From positions 62,001 through 126,000 of the forward strand of contig CANQMW010000002.1 of assembly GCA_947625045.1 (NCBI GenBank): 64,000 bases of DNA, written 5' to 3'. Both the position numbers and the translations under genes were made by a program. How positions within the stretch are numbered: position 1 is the stretch's first letter; every line of letters begins with the position of its first letter. Shown piece after piece: positions 42,074 to 50,937 of the stretch. A model generated the notes under the pieces. That model did no database searches and had not been told where the DNA came from. It was given only the letters and a program-made list of their open reading frames with translations. The stretch is from an uncultured Oscillospiraceae bacterium. Its GTDB lineage: Bacteria > Bacillota > Clostridia > Oscillospirales > Oscillospiraceae.

Positions 42074-43198
42074 ATGCCCTACCGTCCCAAGGACATATAC
42101 AGGGGCCGCCGGAAATTCAAGGTGCCCCTGAACATATTCCTGTTCGTGCTGGCGCTGCTTCTGGTCGGCGCCGTGTCGCTGTTCTACTTTTTGCAGCAGT
42201 ACGCGGTGTATGATGACGAGGGAGCGCACCTGGAGCTGCCCTTCGGCAGGGAGAAGGAGGAGCAGGTCCCGGAGGAGGACCCCGCCGCCATCACGCCGGA
42301 GCCCACCTTCGAGCCGGTGCCCGTGGAGGTCATATGGGAGGACCCGGACTTCGAGGACGTGGACATGGGCGGCTGGGAGGATTTAAAGCCCATCCACGGC
42401 CGGTTCATATCCCTGAACGACGTGATGAGCGGGAACCTCACCTCCGCGGTGGCCTCCGTGACCGACGGGGACTACTATAACGCCGCCGTCTTCCAGATGA
42501 AGGACGCCAGCGGCCAGCTGGCCTGGTCCTCCGTGGCGCCCACCGCCGTGTCCTACGGCACCTCCGGCACCGCGGACGTGTCCGAGGCCATCGACGCCCT
42601 CCACGGGGCGGGAAAGACCGCCGTGGCGCAGATCAGCTGCTTCACCGATACCCTCCTGGCCCAGCGGGACTGGCCCGTGGCGCTGATGAAGGACGGCATG
42701 ACCTACCGGGACGACAGCGGCCGGTACTGGGTGGACCCCTATAACCCCACCGTGCGGACCTATATCACGGACCTGGCGAAAGAGCTTTCCTCCATGGGCT
42801 TCGACGAGATCGTCCTGGCGGACCTGGAGCACCCCATGACCGACTCGGAGACGGGCTTTACCTACACCACGGAGCTTCGCACCAGCCCCGACCCGGTGGT
42901 GGCCGTGTGCCAGATGGGCCGGCGGGTTGCCCAGGCCTTGGAGGGGACGGGCACGGCGGTGTCCGTGCGCCTCAATGACGCCAGTCTCCGCCAGGGGCTG
43001 GGAAGCCGGACCGGGCAGGACATCCCCATCTTCTGGCGGCTGTTCGCGAGACTGTACTGCCCCACCAGCCCCGAGGTCCTGGCAAACGACATGGAGATGG
43101 CCATCGACAAGATGAACGATGGCGACGCCGGCGTGCGGTTCGTGCCCGTCATGGGCCTGGTCCCCGAGGTGGGGGACTCCTACGTCATCACAAGTTAA
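42074..43198 (+). CDS. Membrane-anchored DUF4015/putative glycoside hydrolase-like protein
   Basis: A 374-residue protein with one N-terminal membrane helix (PLNIFLFVLALLLVGAVSLF, about residues 18-37). A Pro/Glu-rich linker follows (about 55-95), then a TIM-barrel-like domain with SEAIDALHGAGKTAVAQISC, WVDPYNPTVRTYITDLAKEL and GFDEIVLADLEHP. The last motifs match the DUF4015 'putative glycosyl hydrolase' family, usually exported. It would act on the cell surface; substrate unknown. It immediately follows rpiB and precedes a terminator. Confidence 0.82.
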   Translation: MPYRPKDIYRGRRKFKVPLNIFLFVLALLLVGAVSLFYFLQQYAVYDDEGAHLELPFGREKEEQVPEEDPAAITPEPTFEPVPVEVIWEDPDFEDVDMGGWEDLKPIHGRFISLNDVMSGNLTSAVASVTDGDYYNAAVFQMKDASGQLAWSSVAPTAVSYGTSGTADVSEAIDALHGAGKTAVAQISCFTDTLLAQRDWPVALMKDGMTYRDDSGRYWVDPYNPTVRTYITDLAKELSSMGFDEIVLADLEHPMTDSETGFTYTTELRTSPDPVVAVCQMGRRVAQALEGTGTAVSVRLNDASLRQGLGSRTGQDIPIFWRLFARLYCPTSPEVLANDMEMAIDKMNDGDAGVRFVPVMGLVPEVGDSYVITS

Positions 43199-43210
43199 GA
43201 TATAATTCTA

Positions 43211-43247
43211 TACCGCCCCGTCCCGGATGGGATAGGGCGGTATTTTT
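43211..43247 (+). terminator. Rho-independent terminator
   Basis: TACCGCCC (43211-43218) pairs with GGGCGGTA (43235-43242), followed by TTTTTG. It closes the PMT-hisJ-rpiB-DUF4015 operon. Confidence 0.85.
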
Positions 43248-43290
43248 GCGGGCAAGCTAAAAATATGTGCAAGAATTTTATATAAATTGC

Positions 43291-43319
43291 TTGACAAAGT
43301 TTATATAGCGCGGTAGAAT
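43291..43319 (+). promoter_or_regulatory. Promoter of the RHH gene
   Basis: TTGACA (43291-43296), 17-base spacer, TAGAAT (43314-43319). ATTTTATATAAAT lies just before it and may form an operator with TTTATATA in the spacer. Confidence 0.75.
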
Positions 43320-43337
43320 ATTTACGAGGTGAGAGAT

Positions 43338-43988
43338 ATGAAGAAGACCCTGTACAGCCTGATGCTCTCCGACGACGTGGTCCGGGCGGTGGACGCCCTG
43401 GCCCACCGGATGGGAACCAACCGCTCGGCCCTGGTGAACCAGATATTGGCCGAGTACACGGACATGGTGACGCCGGAGCGCCGGGTCCAGGACATCTTCC
43501 GCCAGATCGGGGAGATATTGGGCGCGGACACGGACCTGGTGCCCTTCGTGGCCCCCAACGCCATGACCATGAGCATGAAGTCCAGCCTCCAGTACCGCTA
43601 CCGGCCCACGGTGAAGTACTCCGTGGAGCTGTACCGGGACAGGGAGGAGGCCTTGGGGGAGCTTTCGGTGGTGTTCCGCACCCAGTCCAGGGAGCTCTTA
43701 GACGCCATGGGGGATTTCTTCCGGCTGTGGAAGCAGGTGGAGGATGAGCTCATCGCCCCCCACAAGAGCTACGAGACCGACTACGCCCTCTATCCGGGGC
43801 GCTTCACCCGCACCATCGCCCTGCCGGGCCGGCGGGACTACGCCACCGGCGACGTGGCCGCGGCCATCAGCGCCTATGTGCAGCTTTTTGACCGGCTCAT
43901 GAAGGGGTATCTGGCGGGGAACATGGCCCCCCGGGACGTGGAGAGCGAGTATCTTGATTGGCTGCGCGCGGGGAATACGATATTGTAA
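43338..43988 (+). CDS. Ribbon-helix-helix domain protein, 216 aa
   Basis: The first 45 residues look like an Arc/CopG-type ribbon-helix-helix DNA-binding domain (KKTLYSLMLSDDVVRAVDAL then AHRMGTNRSALVNQILAEYT). The rest has no family I recognise; it is mixed alpha/beta with QYRYRPTVKYSVELY and a C-terminal helical part ending EYLDWLRAGNTIL. The start at 43338 follows GAGGTGAGAGAT. It has its own promoter and is followed by a repeat and clpB. A transcription factor sensing an unknown ligand is the best guess. Confidence 0.75.
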   Translation: MKKTLYSLMLSDDVVRAVDALAHRMGTNRSALVNQILAEYTDMVTPERRVQDIFRQIGEILGADTDLVPFVAPNAMTMSMKSSLQYRYRPTVKYSVELYRDREEALGELSVVFRTQSRELLDAMGDFFRLWKQVEDELIAPHKSYETDYALYPGRFTRTIALPGRRDYATGDVAAAISAYVQLFDRLMKGYLAGNMAPRDVESEYLDWLRAGNTIL

Positions 43989-44030
43989 TGTTGGCCGCCC
44001 TCGCCAATCCGACGCCCGGCGGGAACCGGC

Positions 44031-44153
44031 AAAAAGCCTCCCCTGTGCAAGGGGAGGTGCCGAGCGACAGCGAGGCGGAGGGGTTGTACGCCGGAGAACG
44101 ATCCCCCAGTCAGCGCTTTGCGCTGACAGCCCCCTTTGCACAAGGGGGCCTAA
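44031..44153 (+). repeat. MITE-like intergenic repeat
   Basis: Full copy with left arm GCCTCCCCTGTGCAAGGGGA, hairpin GCCGAGCGACAGCGAGGC, GGAGGGGTTGT, ATCCCCCAGTCA, hairpin GCGCTTTGCGC and right arm CCCCCTTTGCACAAGGGGGCC. Lies just upstream of clpB. Confidence 0.9.
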
Positions 44154-44185
44154 GCAGTAATGATCATAAAAGGAAGTGACCTGTT

Positions 44186-46780
44186 ATGAACAGCGACAAG
44201 CTGACACAGAAGACCATAGAGACCATCAACAACGCCACCGCCATGGCCCGGGAAAACGACAACCAGTACGTCACGGCGGAACACCTATTCTACGCCCTGG
44301 TAGACGCGGATGGGGGGCTCATCCCCACCCTCTTCGGCCGCATGGGCGTGGACTGCGACGGCGTCCTGGCGGCCCTGGACAACACCATCGGGAAGCTGCC
44401 CAGGGTCCAGGGGGCCCAGAGCGTGTACCCCTCCAATGAGTTCGGTAAAATTATAGATTTCGCCCAGAAGGTGGCGGCCCAGCTCAAGGACGAGTACGTG
44501 TCCGTGGAGCACCTGATGCTGGGCATATTCGCCCACCCCACCCCCGCCATCCGGGACATTTTGCGGCAGTATAACGTGACGAAGGACGGCTTCACCGCGG
44601 AGCTTGCCAAGGTCAAGACCGGCCATGTCACCACCGACAGCCCGGAGGACACCTACGACGCCCTGGAAAAGTACGGCACGGACCTGGTCCAGCGGGCCAG
44701 GGACAACGAGCTGGACCCGGTCATCGGCCGGGACACGGAGATACGAAACGTCATCCGTATCCTCTCCCGGAAGACCAAGAATAACCCGGTGCTCATCGGC
44801 GAGCCAGGCGTGGGCAAGACCGCCATCGCCGAGGGCCTTGCCCAGCGCATCGTCCGGGGGGACGTGCCCGAGGGGCTGAAGGACAAGACCGTATTTTCTC
44901 TCGATATGGGCGCTCTCGTGGCCGGGGCCAAGTACCGGGGCGAGTTTGAGGAGCGGCTAAAGGCCGTGCTGGAGGAGATCGCGAAGAGCGAGGGGAAGAT
45001 CCTGCTCTTCATCGACGAGCTGCACACCATCGTGGGCGCCGGCAAGACCGAGGGCAGCATGGACGCGGGCAACCTTTTAAAGCCCATGCTGGCCCGGGGG
45101 CAGCTGCACTGCATCGGCGCCACTACATTGGACGAGTACAGAAAATATATCGAAAAGGACGCGGCCCTGGAGAGAAGGTTCCAGCCCGTGCTGGTGGCCG
45201 AGCCCACGGTGGAGGACACCATCTCCATCCTTCGGGGCCTCAAGGAGCGCTACGAGATATACCACGGCGTGCGCATCCATGACGCGGCCCTGGTAGCGGC
45301 GGCGACCTTGTCCAACCGGTATATCACCGACCGGTTCCTGCCGGACAAGGCCATCGACCTGGTGGACGAGGCCTGCGCCCTCATCCGCACGGAGATAGAC
45401 TCCATGCCCTCGGAGCTGGACGACGTGCGCCGGCGCATCATGCAGATGGAGATCGAGGAGATGGCCCTCAAGAAGGAGACGGACCGCCTGAGCCAGGACC
45501 GGCTTGAAAAGCTCCGCCAGGAGCTGGCCGCCGAGAAGGAGACCTTCGCGGAGATGAAGGCCCGCTGGGAGGCAGAGAAGGCGGACGTGGACGCGGTGAA
45601 GGGGCTGAAGGCCGAGATCGAGCGCCAGACCGCCGACATGGAGCGGGCCCAGCAGAACTATGAGTATGAAAAGGCCGCCCGGCTCAAGTATGAGACCATC
45701 CCGGCGCTGCAAAAGAAACTGGTCGAGGCGGAGGCCGCGCCCCACAAGAGCGAGAGCCTTGTGCAGGACGCGGTGACCGAGGAGGAGATCGCCGGCATCG
45801 TGGCCCGCTGGACGGGCATCCCCGTGGCCCGGCTCATGGAGGGCGAGCGGGAGAAGCTGCTGCATCTGGAGGACATTTTGCACCGGCGGGTGGTGGGCCA
45901 GGACGAGGCGGTGCGCCTTGTCACCGAGGCCATACTGCGCTCCCGGGCGGGCATCGCGGACCCCAACAGGCCCATCGGCTCCTTCCTCTTCCTGGGCCCC
46001 ACCGGCGTGGGCAAGACGGAGCTTGCCAAGAGCCTGGCCCAGGCCCTCTTCGACGACGAGAAGAGCATGGTCCGCATCGACATGACCGAGTACATGGAGA
46101 AGTTCTCCGTCTCCCGGCTCATCGGCGCCCCTCCGGGGTACGTGGGCTATGACGAGGGCGGCCAGCTCACCGAGGCGGTGCGCCGCCGGCCCTATAGCGT
46201 GGTCCTCTTCGACGAGGTGGAAAAAGCCCACCCGGACGTGTTCAACATCCTGCTGCAAATTCTCGACGACGGGCGCATCACCGACTCTCAGGGCCGGACG
46301 GTGGACTTTAAAAACACCGTCATCATCCTCACCTCCAACCTGGGAAGCCCCTACCTTCTGGAAGGCATCGGCCCGGACGGGGACATCACGGCCGAGGCGA
46401 AGGCCGCCGTCATGGGCGAGCTGCAGCGCTCTTTCCGGCCGGAATTTTTGAACCGGCTGGACGAGATGGTGTTCTTCAAGCCACTGACGAAGGAGAACCT
46501 CACCGGCATCATCGCTATCCTCACCGACAGCCTGCGGCAGCGGCTGGCGGACAAGGGCCTGGGCCTGGAATTCACCCCCGCGGCCACCGAGCTCATCATC
46601 GACCGGGGCTTCGACCCGGTGTACGGCGCGAGACCGCTCAAGCGGTATCTGCAAAGCGCCGCCGAGACCCTCATCGCCAAGAAACTGCTCTCCGGGGACA
46701 TCCCCGCCGGGGCCACCCTGACGGTGGACGTGGCCAACGGCGAGCTCACCTGCCTTACGCGGGACATCGCAGAAGCATAA
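44186..46780 (+). CDS. clpB: ATP-dependent disaggregase ClpB
   Basis: An 864-residue Hsp100 chaperone that pulls proteins out of aggregates with DnaK/DnaJ. The Clp-N repeats occupy residues 1-150 (ITEHLF-type [29 protein letters not shown]). AAA domain 1 has GEPGVGKT (about 205-212) and [20 protein letters not shown]. The coiled-coil middle domain is present (about 405-525), distinguishing it from ClpC. AAA domain 2 has GPTGVGKT (about 604-611) and a complete sensor/arginine region. ATG at 44186 follows AAAAGGAAGTGACCTGTT. No CIRCE lies upstream. Confidence 0.97.
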   Translation: MNSDKLTQKTIETINNATAMARENDNQYVTAEHLFYALVDADGGLIPTLFGRMGVDCDGVLAALDNTIGKLPRVQGAQSVYPSNEFGKIIDFAQKVAAQLKDEYVSVEHLMLGIFAHPTPAIRDILRQYNVTKDGFTAELAKVKTGHVTTDSPEDTYDALEKYGTDLVQRARDNELDPVIGRDTEIRNVIRILSRKTKNNPVLIGEPGVGKTAIAEGLAQRIVRGDVPEGLKDKTVFSLDMGALVAGAKYRGEFEERLKAVLEEIAKSEGKILLFIDELHTIVGAGKTEGSMDAGNLLKPMLARGQLHCIGATTLDEYRKYIEKDAALERRFQPVLVAEPTVEDTISILRGLKERYEIYHGVRIHDAALVAAATLSNRYITDRFLPDKAIDLVDEACALIRTEIDSMPSELDDVRRRIMQMEIEEMALKKETDRLSQDRLEKLRQELAAEKETFAEMKARWEAEKADVDAVKGLKAEIERQTADMERAQQNYEYEKAARLKYETIPALQKKLVEAEAAPHKSESLVQDAVTEEEIAGIVARWTGIPVARLMEGEREKLLHLEDILHRRVVGQDEAVRLVTEAILRSRAGIADPNRPIGSFLFLGPTGVGKTELAKSLAQALFDDEKSMVRIDMTEYMEKFSVSRLIGAPPGYVGYDEGGQLTEAVRRRPYSVVLFDEVEKAHPDVFNILLQILDDGRITDSQGRTVDFKNTVIILTSNLGSPYLLEGIGPDGDITAEAKAAVMGELQRSFRPEFLNRLDEMVFFKPLTKENLTGIIAILTDSLRQRLADKGLGLEFTPAATELIIDRGFDPVYGARPLKRYLQSAAETLIAKKLLSGDIPAGATLTVDVANGELTCLTRDIAEA

Positions 46781-46790
46781 AAATACGACC

Positions 46791-46828
46791 CGCCGCGGGG
46801 ATATTCCCCGCGGCGGTGTTGCGTTTTG
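46791..46828 (+). terminator. Terminator after clpB
   Basis: CGCCGCGGGG-ATATT-CCCCGCGGCG followed by GTGTTGCGTTTT. The tail overlaps the next promoter's -35. Confidence 0.85.
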
Positions 46829-46847
46829 GGCAAGGACATGGTATACT
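46819..46847 (+). promoter_or_regulatory. Promoter of the ABC-F gene
   Basis: TTGCGT (46819-46824), 17-base spacer, TATACT (46842-46847). The transcript would have a leader of about 230 bases. Confidence 0.75.
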
Positions 46848-46879
46848 TTGTTCAATCGATAATGATTTGAGGTGAAAAG

Positions 46880-46900
46880 ATGATCAACACTTCCTGCTGA
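46880..46900 (+). CDS. Leader peptide MINTSC (upstream ORF)
   Basis: ATG-ATC-AAC-ACT-TCC-TGC-TGA, preceded by GAGGTGAAAAG at ideal spacing. It is the only short frame in the leader with a strong ribosome site. Such leader peptides control ABC-F and erm genes by antibiotic-induced ribosome stalling. It is followed at once by inverted repeats and an intrinsic-terminator-like hairpin. Confidence 0.65.
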   Translation: MINTSC

Positions 46901-46906
46901 CAGCGT

Positions 46907-47068
46907 GGCATGACGGGCTTACCATAGGCCCGGCGGCGGAGGCCGCCGTTTCGTCATGCCGGCCTTGCGGGGAGCGGCATTCTTTTCATCCGAAATCAGC
47001 GGCATAGGCGATGACTATGCCCTCCGTCGGCTGTGGGAGCGTTCTCCCGCGGCCGATATTTTACTTTT
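46907..47068 (+). promoter_or_regulatory. Ribosome-mediated attenuator of the ABC-F gene
   Basis: Stems: GGCATGACG (46907-46915) with CGTCATGCC (46952-46960), enclosing GGCGGC-GGAG-GCCGCC (46932-46947); GGCATA with TATGCC (47001-47021); and GGCTGTGGGAG-CGTT-CTCCCGCGGCC (47029-47054) followed by GATATTTTACTTTT. The last is a terminator-like hairpin 17 bases before the ABC-F start region. Together with the leader peptide this looks like drug-induced antitermination. Confidence 0.65.
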
Positions 47069-47084
47069 GGGAGGGCATGACTTT

Positions 47085-48572
47085 ATGGCATTGATAGACG
47101 TTTCTGACCTGTCCTTCGCCTATGGCGGAGGCTACGACTACATCTTCCGGCATGTGAGCTTTCAGCTGGACACCAACTGGCGTCTGGGCTTCACTGGCCG
47201 CAACGGCCGGGGAAAGACCACTTTTCTGCAGCTGCTCATGGGCCGGTATGAGTACCAGGGGACCATCACGGCCCCGGTGGAATTTGAGTATTTTCCCTAT
47301 CCAGTGCCGGACCCGGACGCGGACACCGCCGTCGTATTGGAGGCGGTGTGTCCGGACGCGCCGGCATGGAAACTGCGGCGGGAGCTGGCGGCCCTGGACG
47401 TGGAGGAGGGCATTTTGTACCGGCCTTTTTCCACGCTGTCCAATGGGGAGCGCACCAAGGCGCTGCTGGCGGCCATGTTCCTGCGGGAGAACGCTTTCCT
47501 GCTCATCGACGAGCCCACCAACCATCTGGATATGCGGGGCCGGGAAAAGGTGAGCGCCTACCTGCGGCGGAAAAAAGGATTCATCCTGGTCAGCCACGAC
47601 CGGGCCTTCCTGGACGGGTGCGTGGACCATATCCTGTCCATCAACCGGGCGGATATCCAGGTGTGCCGGGGGGACTTCTCCACCTGGTGGGAGAATAAGC
47701 AGAACCAGGACGAGTTTGAACTGGCGGAGAACGAAAAGCTGAAGAAGGAGATAAAGCGCCTGCAAACCACCGCCCGGGAGAAGGCCGGCTGGTCTGACGC
47801 GGCGGAGCGGAGCAAGACGGGGATCGACCGGAACAAGGTGGACAACATCAAGGGCTGGGCGCCCAAGCAGGGGGCCAAAGCCAAGAAGCAGATGAGCCGC
47901 GCCAAGGCCATCCAGGCCCGGCAGCAGCGGGCGGTGGAGGAGAAGTCGAAGCTGTTGAAAAACATCGAGAGCGCTGAGGACCTGAAGCTGGCGCCGCTTG
48001 CGTGGCACAGCCCCCGGCTGGCGCTGCTGCGGGACCTCACGGTGGACTACGGCGAAGGGCCGGTGTGCCCGTCCGTCTCGTTCACCGTGGAGCGGGGGGA
48101 CCGGATCGCCCTTATCGGCCGCAACGGCGCGGGCAAGTCCAGCCTCCTGAAGCTCATCTGCGGGGAGGACGTCCCCTATACCGGCGTGCTGGGGCGGGGA
48201 AGCGGTCTGCGGATATCCTATGTGCCCCAGGACACGGCGGGTCTGGCGGGGCGTCTGGCGGACTACGCCGACCAGTGCGGCGTCGACGGGGACCTGTTCC
48301 GGGCGATACTGCGCAAGCTGGACTTCGACCGGGGACAGTTCGACAAGGACATGGGCGACTATTCCGCCGGGCAGAAGAAAAAGGTGCTCATCGCCCGCAG
48401 CCTCTGCCAGCAGGCCCATCTGTACGTGTGGGACGAGCCCATGAACTATATCGACGTGCTCAGCCGCATGCAGATCGAGCAGCTTATCCTGCGGGCCCGG
48501 CCGACGCTGGTGTTCGTGGAGCACGATCGGGCCTTCTGCGAAAGGATCGCCACAAAGACGGTGGACCTGTAA
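47085..48572 (+). CDS. ABC-F ribosomal protection protein (Lsa-like)
   Basis: A 495-residue cytosolic protein with two ATP-binding cassettes and no membrane domain. Cassette 1: GRNGRGKTTFLQLL, LSNGERTKALLAAM, LLIDEPTNHLDM. Interdomain linker about 190-300, long and charged as in antibiotic-resistance ABC-F proteins. Cassette 2: GRNGAGKSSLLKLI, YSAGQKKKVLIARSL, YVWDEPMNYID. The asymmetrical second Walker B region (MNYID) and overall size match the Lsa/Vga-type group, which protects ribosomes from lincosamides, streptogramin A and pleuromutilins. The exact drug range is not predictable. ATG at 47085 follows GGGAGGG. The leader-peptide attenuator supports drug induction. Confidence 0.88.
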   Translation: MALIDVSDLSFAYGGGYDYIFRHVSFQLDTNWRLGFTGRNGRGKTTFLQLLMGRYEYQGTITAPVEFEYFPYPVPDPDADTAVVLEAVCPDAPAWKLRRELAALDVEEGILYRPFSTLSNGERTKALLAAMFLRENAFLLIDEPTNHLDMRGREKVSAYLRRKKGFILVSHDRAFLDGCVDHILSINRADIQVCRGDFSTWWENKQNQDEFELAENEKLKKEIKRLQTTAREKAGWSDAAERSKTGIDRNKVDNIKGWAPKQGAKAKKQMSRAKAIQARQQRAVEEKSKLLKNIESAEDLKLAPLAWHSPRLALLRDLTVDYGEGPVCPSVSFTVERGDRIALIGRNGAGKSSLLKLICGEDVPYTGVLGRGSGLRISYVPQDTAGLAGRLADYADQCGVDGDLFRAILRKLDFDRGQFDKDMGDYSAGQKKKVLIARSLCQQAHLYVWDEPMNYIDVLSRMQIEQLILRARPTLVFVEHDRAFCERIATKTVDL

Positions 48573-48575
48573 TAA

Positions 48576-48606
48576 GTATCGGGAGAGCATATCGCTCTCC
48601 CGGTAT
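48576..48606. terminator. Bidirectional terminator between ABC-F and MFS genes
   Basis: GTATCGGGAGAGC-ATATC-GCTCTCCCGGTAT, between convergent stop codons. Confidence 0.75.
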
Positions 48607-48620
48607 CCGGTCTATGCCTA

Positions 48621-49772
48621 TTATCGGAAATACCGCCGGCAGAAGATGGCCGCGGCCAGGGCGCAGAGGATACACACCGCCCCGCCAAGCCAAAACGCCC
48701 CGTCCAGGGAGATGTCCGCCGCCCGGCCCAGGATGAGGGTGCTCCCGGCGGCCACGGCCTCGTCCAGCACCGCGTAGATGCTCAGCTCCGTGGCCCGGTC
48801 AGCGGTGTTCACCTGCCGGTTCCACACCTGGTTCATGAGGGGGCTCACGAGAGCATAGGCGCCTTCCATGAGGAGGATGCACCCCACGGAGAGGACCGCC
48901 GAGCGGGTCAGCGTCAGGGCGGCGCAGGCCGCGCCCGTCAGCAGGAATGCCCCCAGCACCGAGCGGCTCCGGCCCAGTTTATCGGTGAAGCGCTGGGAGA
49001 ACGCGCCGGCCATGGATACCGCCGACACGGCGATGTAGACCAAGCCCATGGCCCGGCTGGACATGCCGCACCGGAGGTACTGGTTCTGGCTGAGCCAGGT
49101 GCACACCGTGCTGAGCGCCACGCCGTACAGCGCCCAGCAGACCACCAGGAGCAAAAAACGCCCCTGGCGCAATGTGGCGCCCAGCAGTCGGAAAAAGGCC
49201 CGCACCGGTGCCCGCCGCTCCCTCTCCGGGGGCCGGACCTCGGTGAGAAATGCCGTGAGCGCCGCCGCCAAGGCATAGGCAGCGAGGGTGGCGAGAGCCG
49301 CCAGGGCGCAGTCATCGGCCATGAAGAGGGAAAAGACCCCGGCGCTCAGGAGAAGCCCCGCGGTGCCCCAGGCGCCGGACCGGCCAAAGACCTTCTGGCT
49401 GTCCCCGTCGCCGCAGGAAAGGTACAGTATGCTCTCGTCCACCCCGGACAGGGCGGCGACGGATATGCTTAAGAGCATCCGTTCCCAGAAAAAGTCCATG
49501 AAGCTGTCCGCCCACCAGAAGATGAATTTCGACAGCGCGTACACGCCGCAGCCGGCGAGCATGGTCTTTTTGTAGCCGATCCGGTCGGCGATAATGCCCC
49601 AGGGAAGCTCCATGACCAGGGACAGAAGGAAGGATATGCTCTCGATGAGGGCGATCTGCCCCAGGGTCAGGCCCCGGGCCTGCCGGTACAGGGAGGCCAC
49701 GGGGGCGTAAAACACCATGCCCTGCAAAAAAGACACAGCGTAAAGGATACGGATATTGCGTTGATTTTTCAT
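48621..49772 (-). CDS. MFS-family efflux transporter
   Basis: A 383-residue major facilitator with about 11-12 membrane helices. The loop 2-3 motif reads GIIADRIGYKKTML and the second-half equivalent is RFTDKLGRSRSVLG. It resembles small drug-type MFS exporters. It is convergent with the ABC-F gene and has a long leader with a terminator-like hairpin and a four-codon frame (49817-49872), so both neighbouring genes appear regulated by attenuation, consistent with antibiotic efflux. The substrate is unknown. Confidence 0.85.
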   Translation of the reverse strand: MKNQRNIRILYAVSFLQGMVFYAPVASLYRQARGLTLGQIALIESISFLLSLVMELPWGIIADRIGYKKTMLAGCGVYALSKFIFWWADSFMDFFWERMLLSISVAALSGVDESILYLSCGDGDSQKVFGRSGAWGTAGLLLSAGVFSLFMADDCALAALATLAAYALAAALTAFLTEVRPPERERRAPVRAFFRLLGATLRQGRFLLLVVCWALYGVALSTVCTWLSQNQYLRCGMSSRAMGLVYIAVSAVSMAGAFSQRFTDKLGRSRSVLGAFLLTGAACAALTLTRSAVLSVGCILLMEGAYALVSPLMNQVWNRQVNTADRATELSIYAVLDEAVAAGSTLILGRAADISLDGAFWLGGAVCILCALAAAIFCRRYFR

Positions 49773-49816
49773 GATATTCAGACCTCAAAACAGAAATGAT
49801 CGAGCCCAAATGGGCG

Positions 49817-49872
49817 CAAAAAGCCCACGGAAACACGGCAAGCCGAAGCCTGCCTCATTATCCGTGGGTCAT
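49817..49872 (-). promoter_or_regulatory. Attenuator-like hairpin and MTHG leader frame of the MFS gene
   Basis: On the minus strand a tiny frame ATG-ACC-CAC-GGA-TAA (49858-49872) overlaps the left half of a stem CCCACGG...CCGTGGG (49824-49868). The stem encloses GGCAGGC-TTCG-GCTTGCC and is followed by CTTTTTG. A ribosome on the mini-frame would open the terminator. The ribosome site for MTHG is poor, so this is weaker than the ABC-F case. Confidence 0.5.
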
Positions 49873-49946
49873 TCTGTTTTTAAGATCGAAATGCCATGTC
49901 AAAACTACCTCGCGCAGGACATTATACGCTCGCGTCTAAGCCTCTG

Positions 49947-50927
49947 TCAACCCAGGCTCCGGGCCTTTTTCAGTGCCCGGACGTCGCTGCCCACGAAGGA
50001 CAGTACCTGATATTCCCCCTCCAGCCGGGAGACGATGGGCGCCGGGTACCGGGCCGCCATCTGCTCCGCGGTGAGGTTGGTGCTGATGATGGTGCTCTTC
50101 CGGGCCGTCAGCCGGGTGTTGATAAGCGTATAGAGGGCGCTGACGGACGGGGAATTGACGCTTTCCGTGCCCAGGTCGTCCAATATGAGCAGGTCGCAGC
50201 CCTCCATGCGCCGGACCATATTTTGGGCCTCCTCGTCGGCGTCGTAGCCCCGGGCGTCGTGATAGGCGTCCATGGCCGCCACGGCGGTCTCGTACACTAC
50301 GGAGAAATCTCTTTTGGCTACCTCCCGGGCGATGCAGGCGGACAAAAACGTCTTGCCAAGACCCGTCCCACCCCGGAAGAGCAGGTCCATGTGCCCCCGG
50401 CCGAAGCTGCGGGCATAGTCTTTACACAGGCCGTAGACCGTCTCCATCTGGGCCCGGGGGGATACCCCGGAGACCGGGTCGGGCCGGTCGTCGTAGTAGC
50501 TCAGGTCGAAGTCGCCGAAGCTCTCGTTCTCCGCCGTCAGCAGGGCGGACAGGTCCCGGACCCGGGCCTTCTCGTAGAGCGTCTTAAGGCACTCGCACAT
50601 CCGGCCCTCCACGTAGCCCGTGTCCCGGCAGCGGGGGCAGTCCCACGCCCCGTCCAGAAAGTCCATGGGCCAGCCGTTGGCGGTCAGAAGCTCCGCCCGC
50701 CGGGCCTGCAGTTCCAGGCTCCGGGCCCGCAGGGCGTCCAGGGAGCCTCTGCCGTTCATGACGCCCGCGGCGGCCTTCGGCACCAGGGCCGCGATGTCCG
50801 CGTCCAGCTTTCGCAGCTCGGGGACCTTGGCGTAGGCCTGCTCATGGCGCTGCCTATCTGTGCGCAGGGCCAGGCGGCGGATATTTTCTTTTTCCTCTCT
50901 GGCCTGGGCCAGCAGTCTCCCGTCCAT
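49947..50927 (-). CDS. DnaC/DnaI-type helicase-loader ATPase
   Basis: A 326-residue AAA+ protein. The N-terminal half has a coiled-coil stretch and a zinc-ribbon-like CPRCRDTGYVEGRMCEC (about residues 95-111), as in DnaI. The ATPase has FRGGTGLGKTFLSACIAREV (Walker A about 187-194), LLILDDLGTE (Walker B) and a sensor arginine region STNLTAEQM. It probably loads the DnaB helicase during replication start, working with the DnaD-domain protein encoded just upstream (10-base gap). Confidence 0.9.
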   Translation of the reverse strand: MDGRLLAQAREEKENIRRLALRTDRQRHEQAYAKVPELRKLDADIAALVPKAAAGVMNGRGSLDALRARSLELQARRAELLTANGWPMDFLDGAWDCPRCRDTGYVEGRMCECLKTLYEKARVRDLSALLTAENESFGDFDLSYYDDRPDPVSGVSPRAQMETVYGLCKDYARSFGRGHMDLLFRGGTGLGKTFLSACIAREVAKRDFSVVYETAVAAMDAYHDARGYDADEEAQNMVRRMEGCDLLILDDLGTESVNSPSVSALYTLINTRLTARKSTIISTNLTAEQMAARYPAPIVSRLEGEYQVLSFVGSDVRALKKARSLG

Positions 50928-50937
50928 GCTCTCTCCT

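Noticed and set aside
44186-46780. ClpC as an alternative to ClpB
   Set aside because: The long coiled-coil middle domain between the two AAA modules is the ClpB type, and no mcsA/mcsB/ctsR genes are adjacent.
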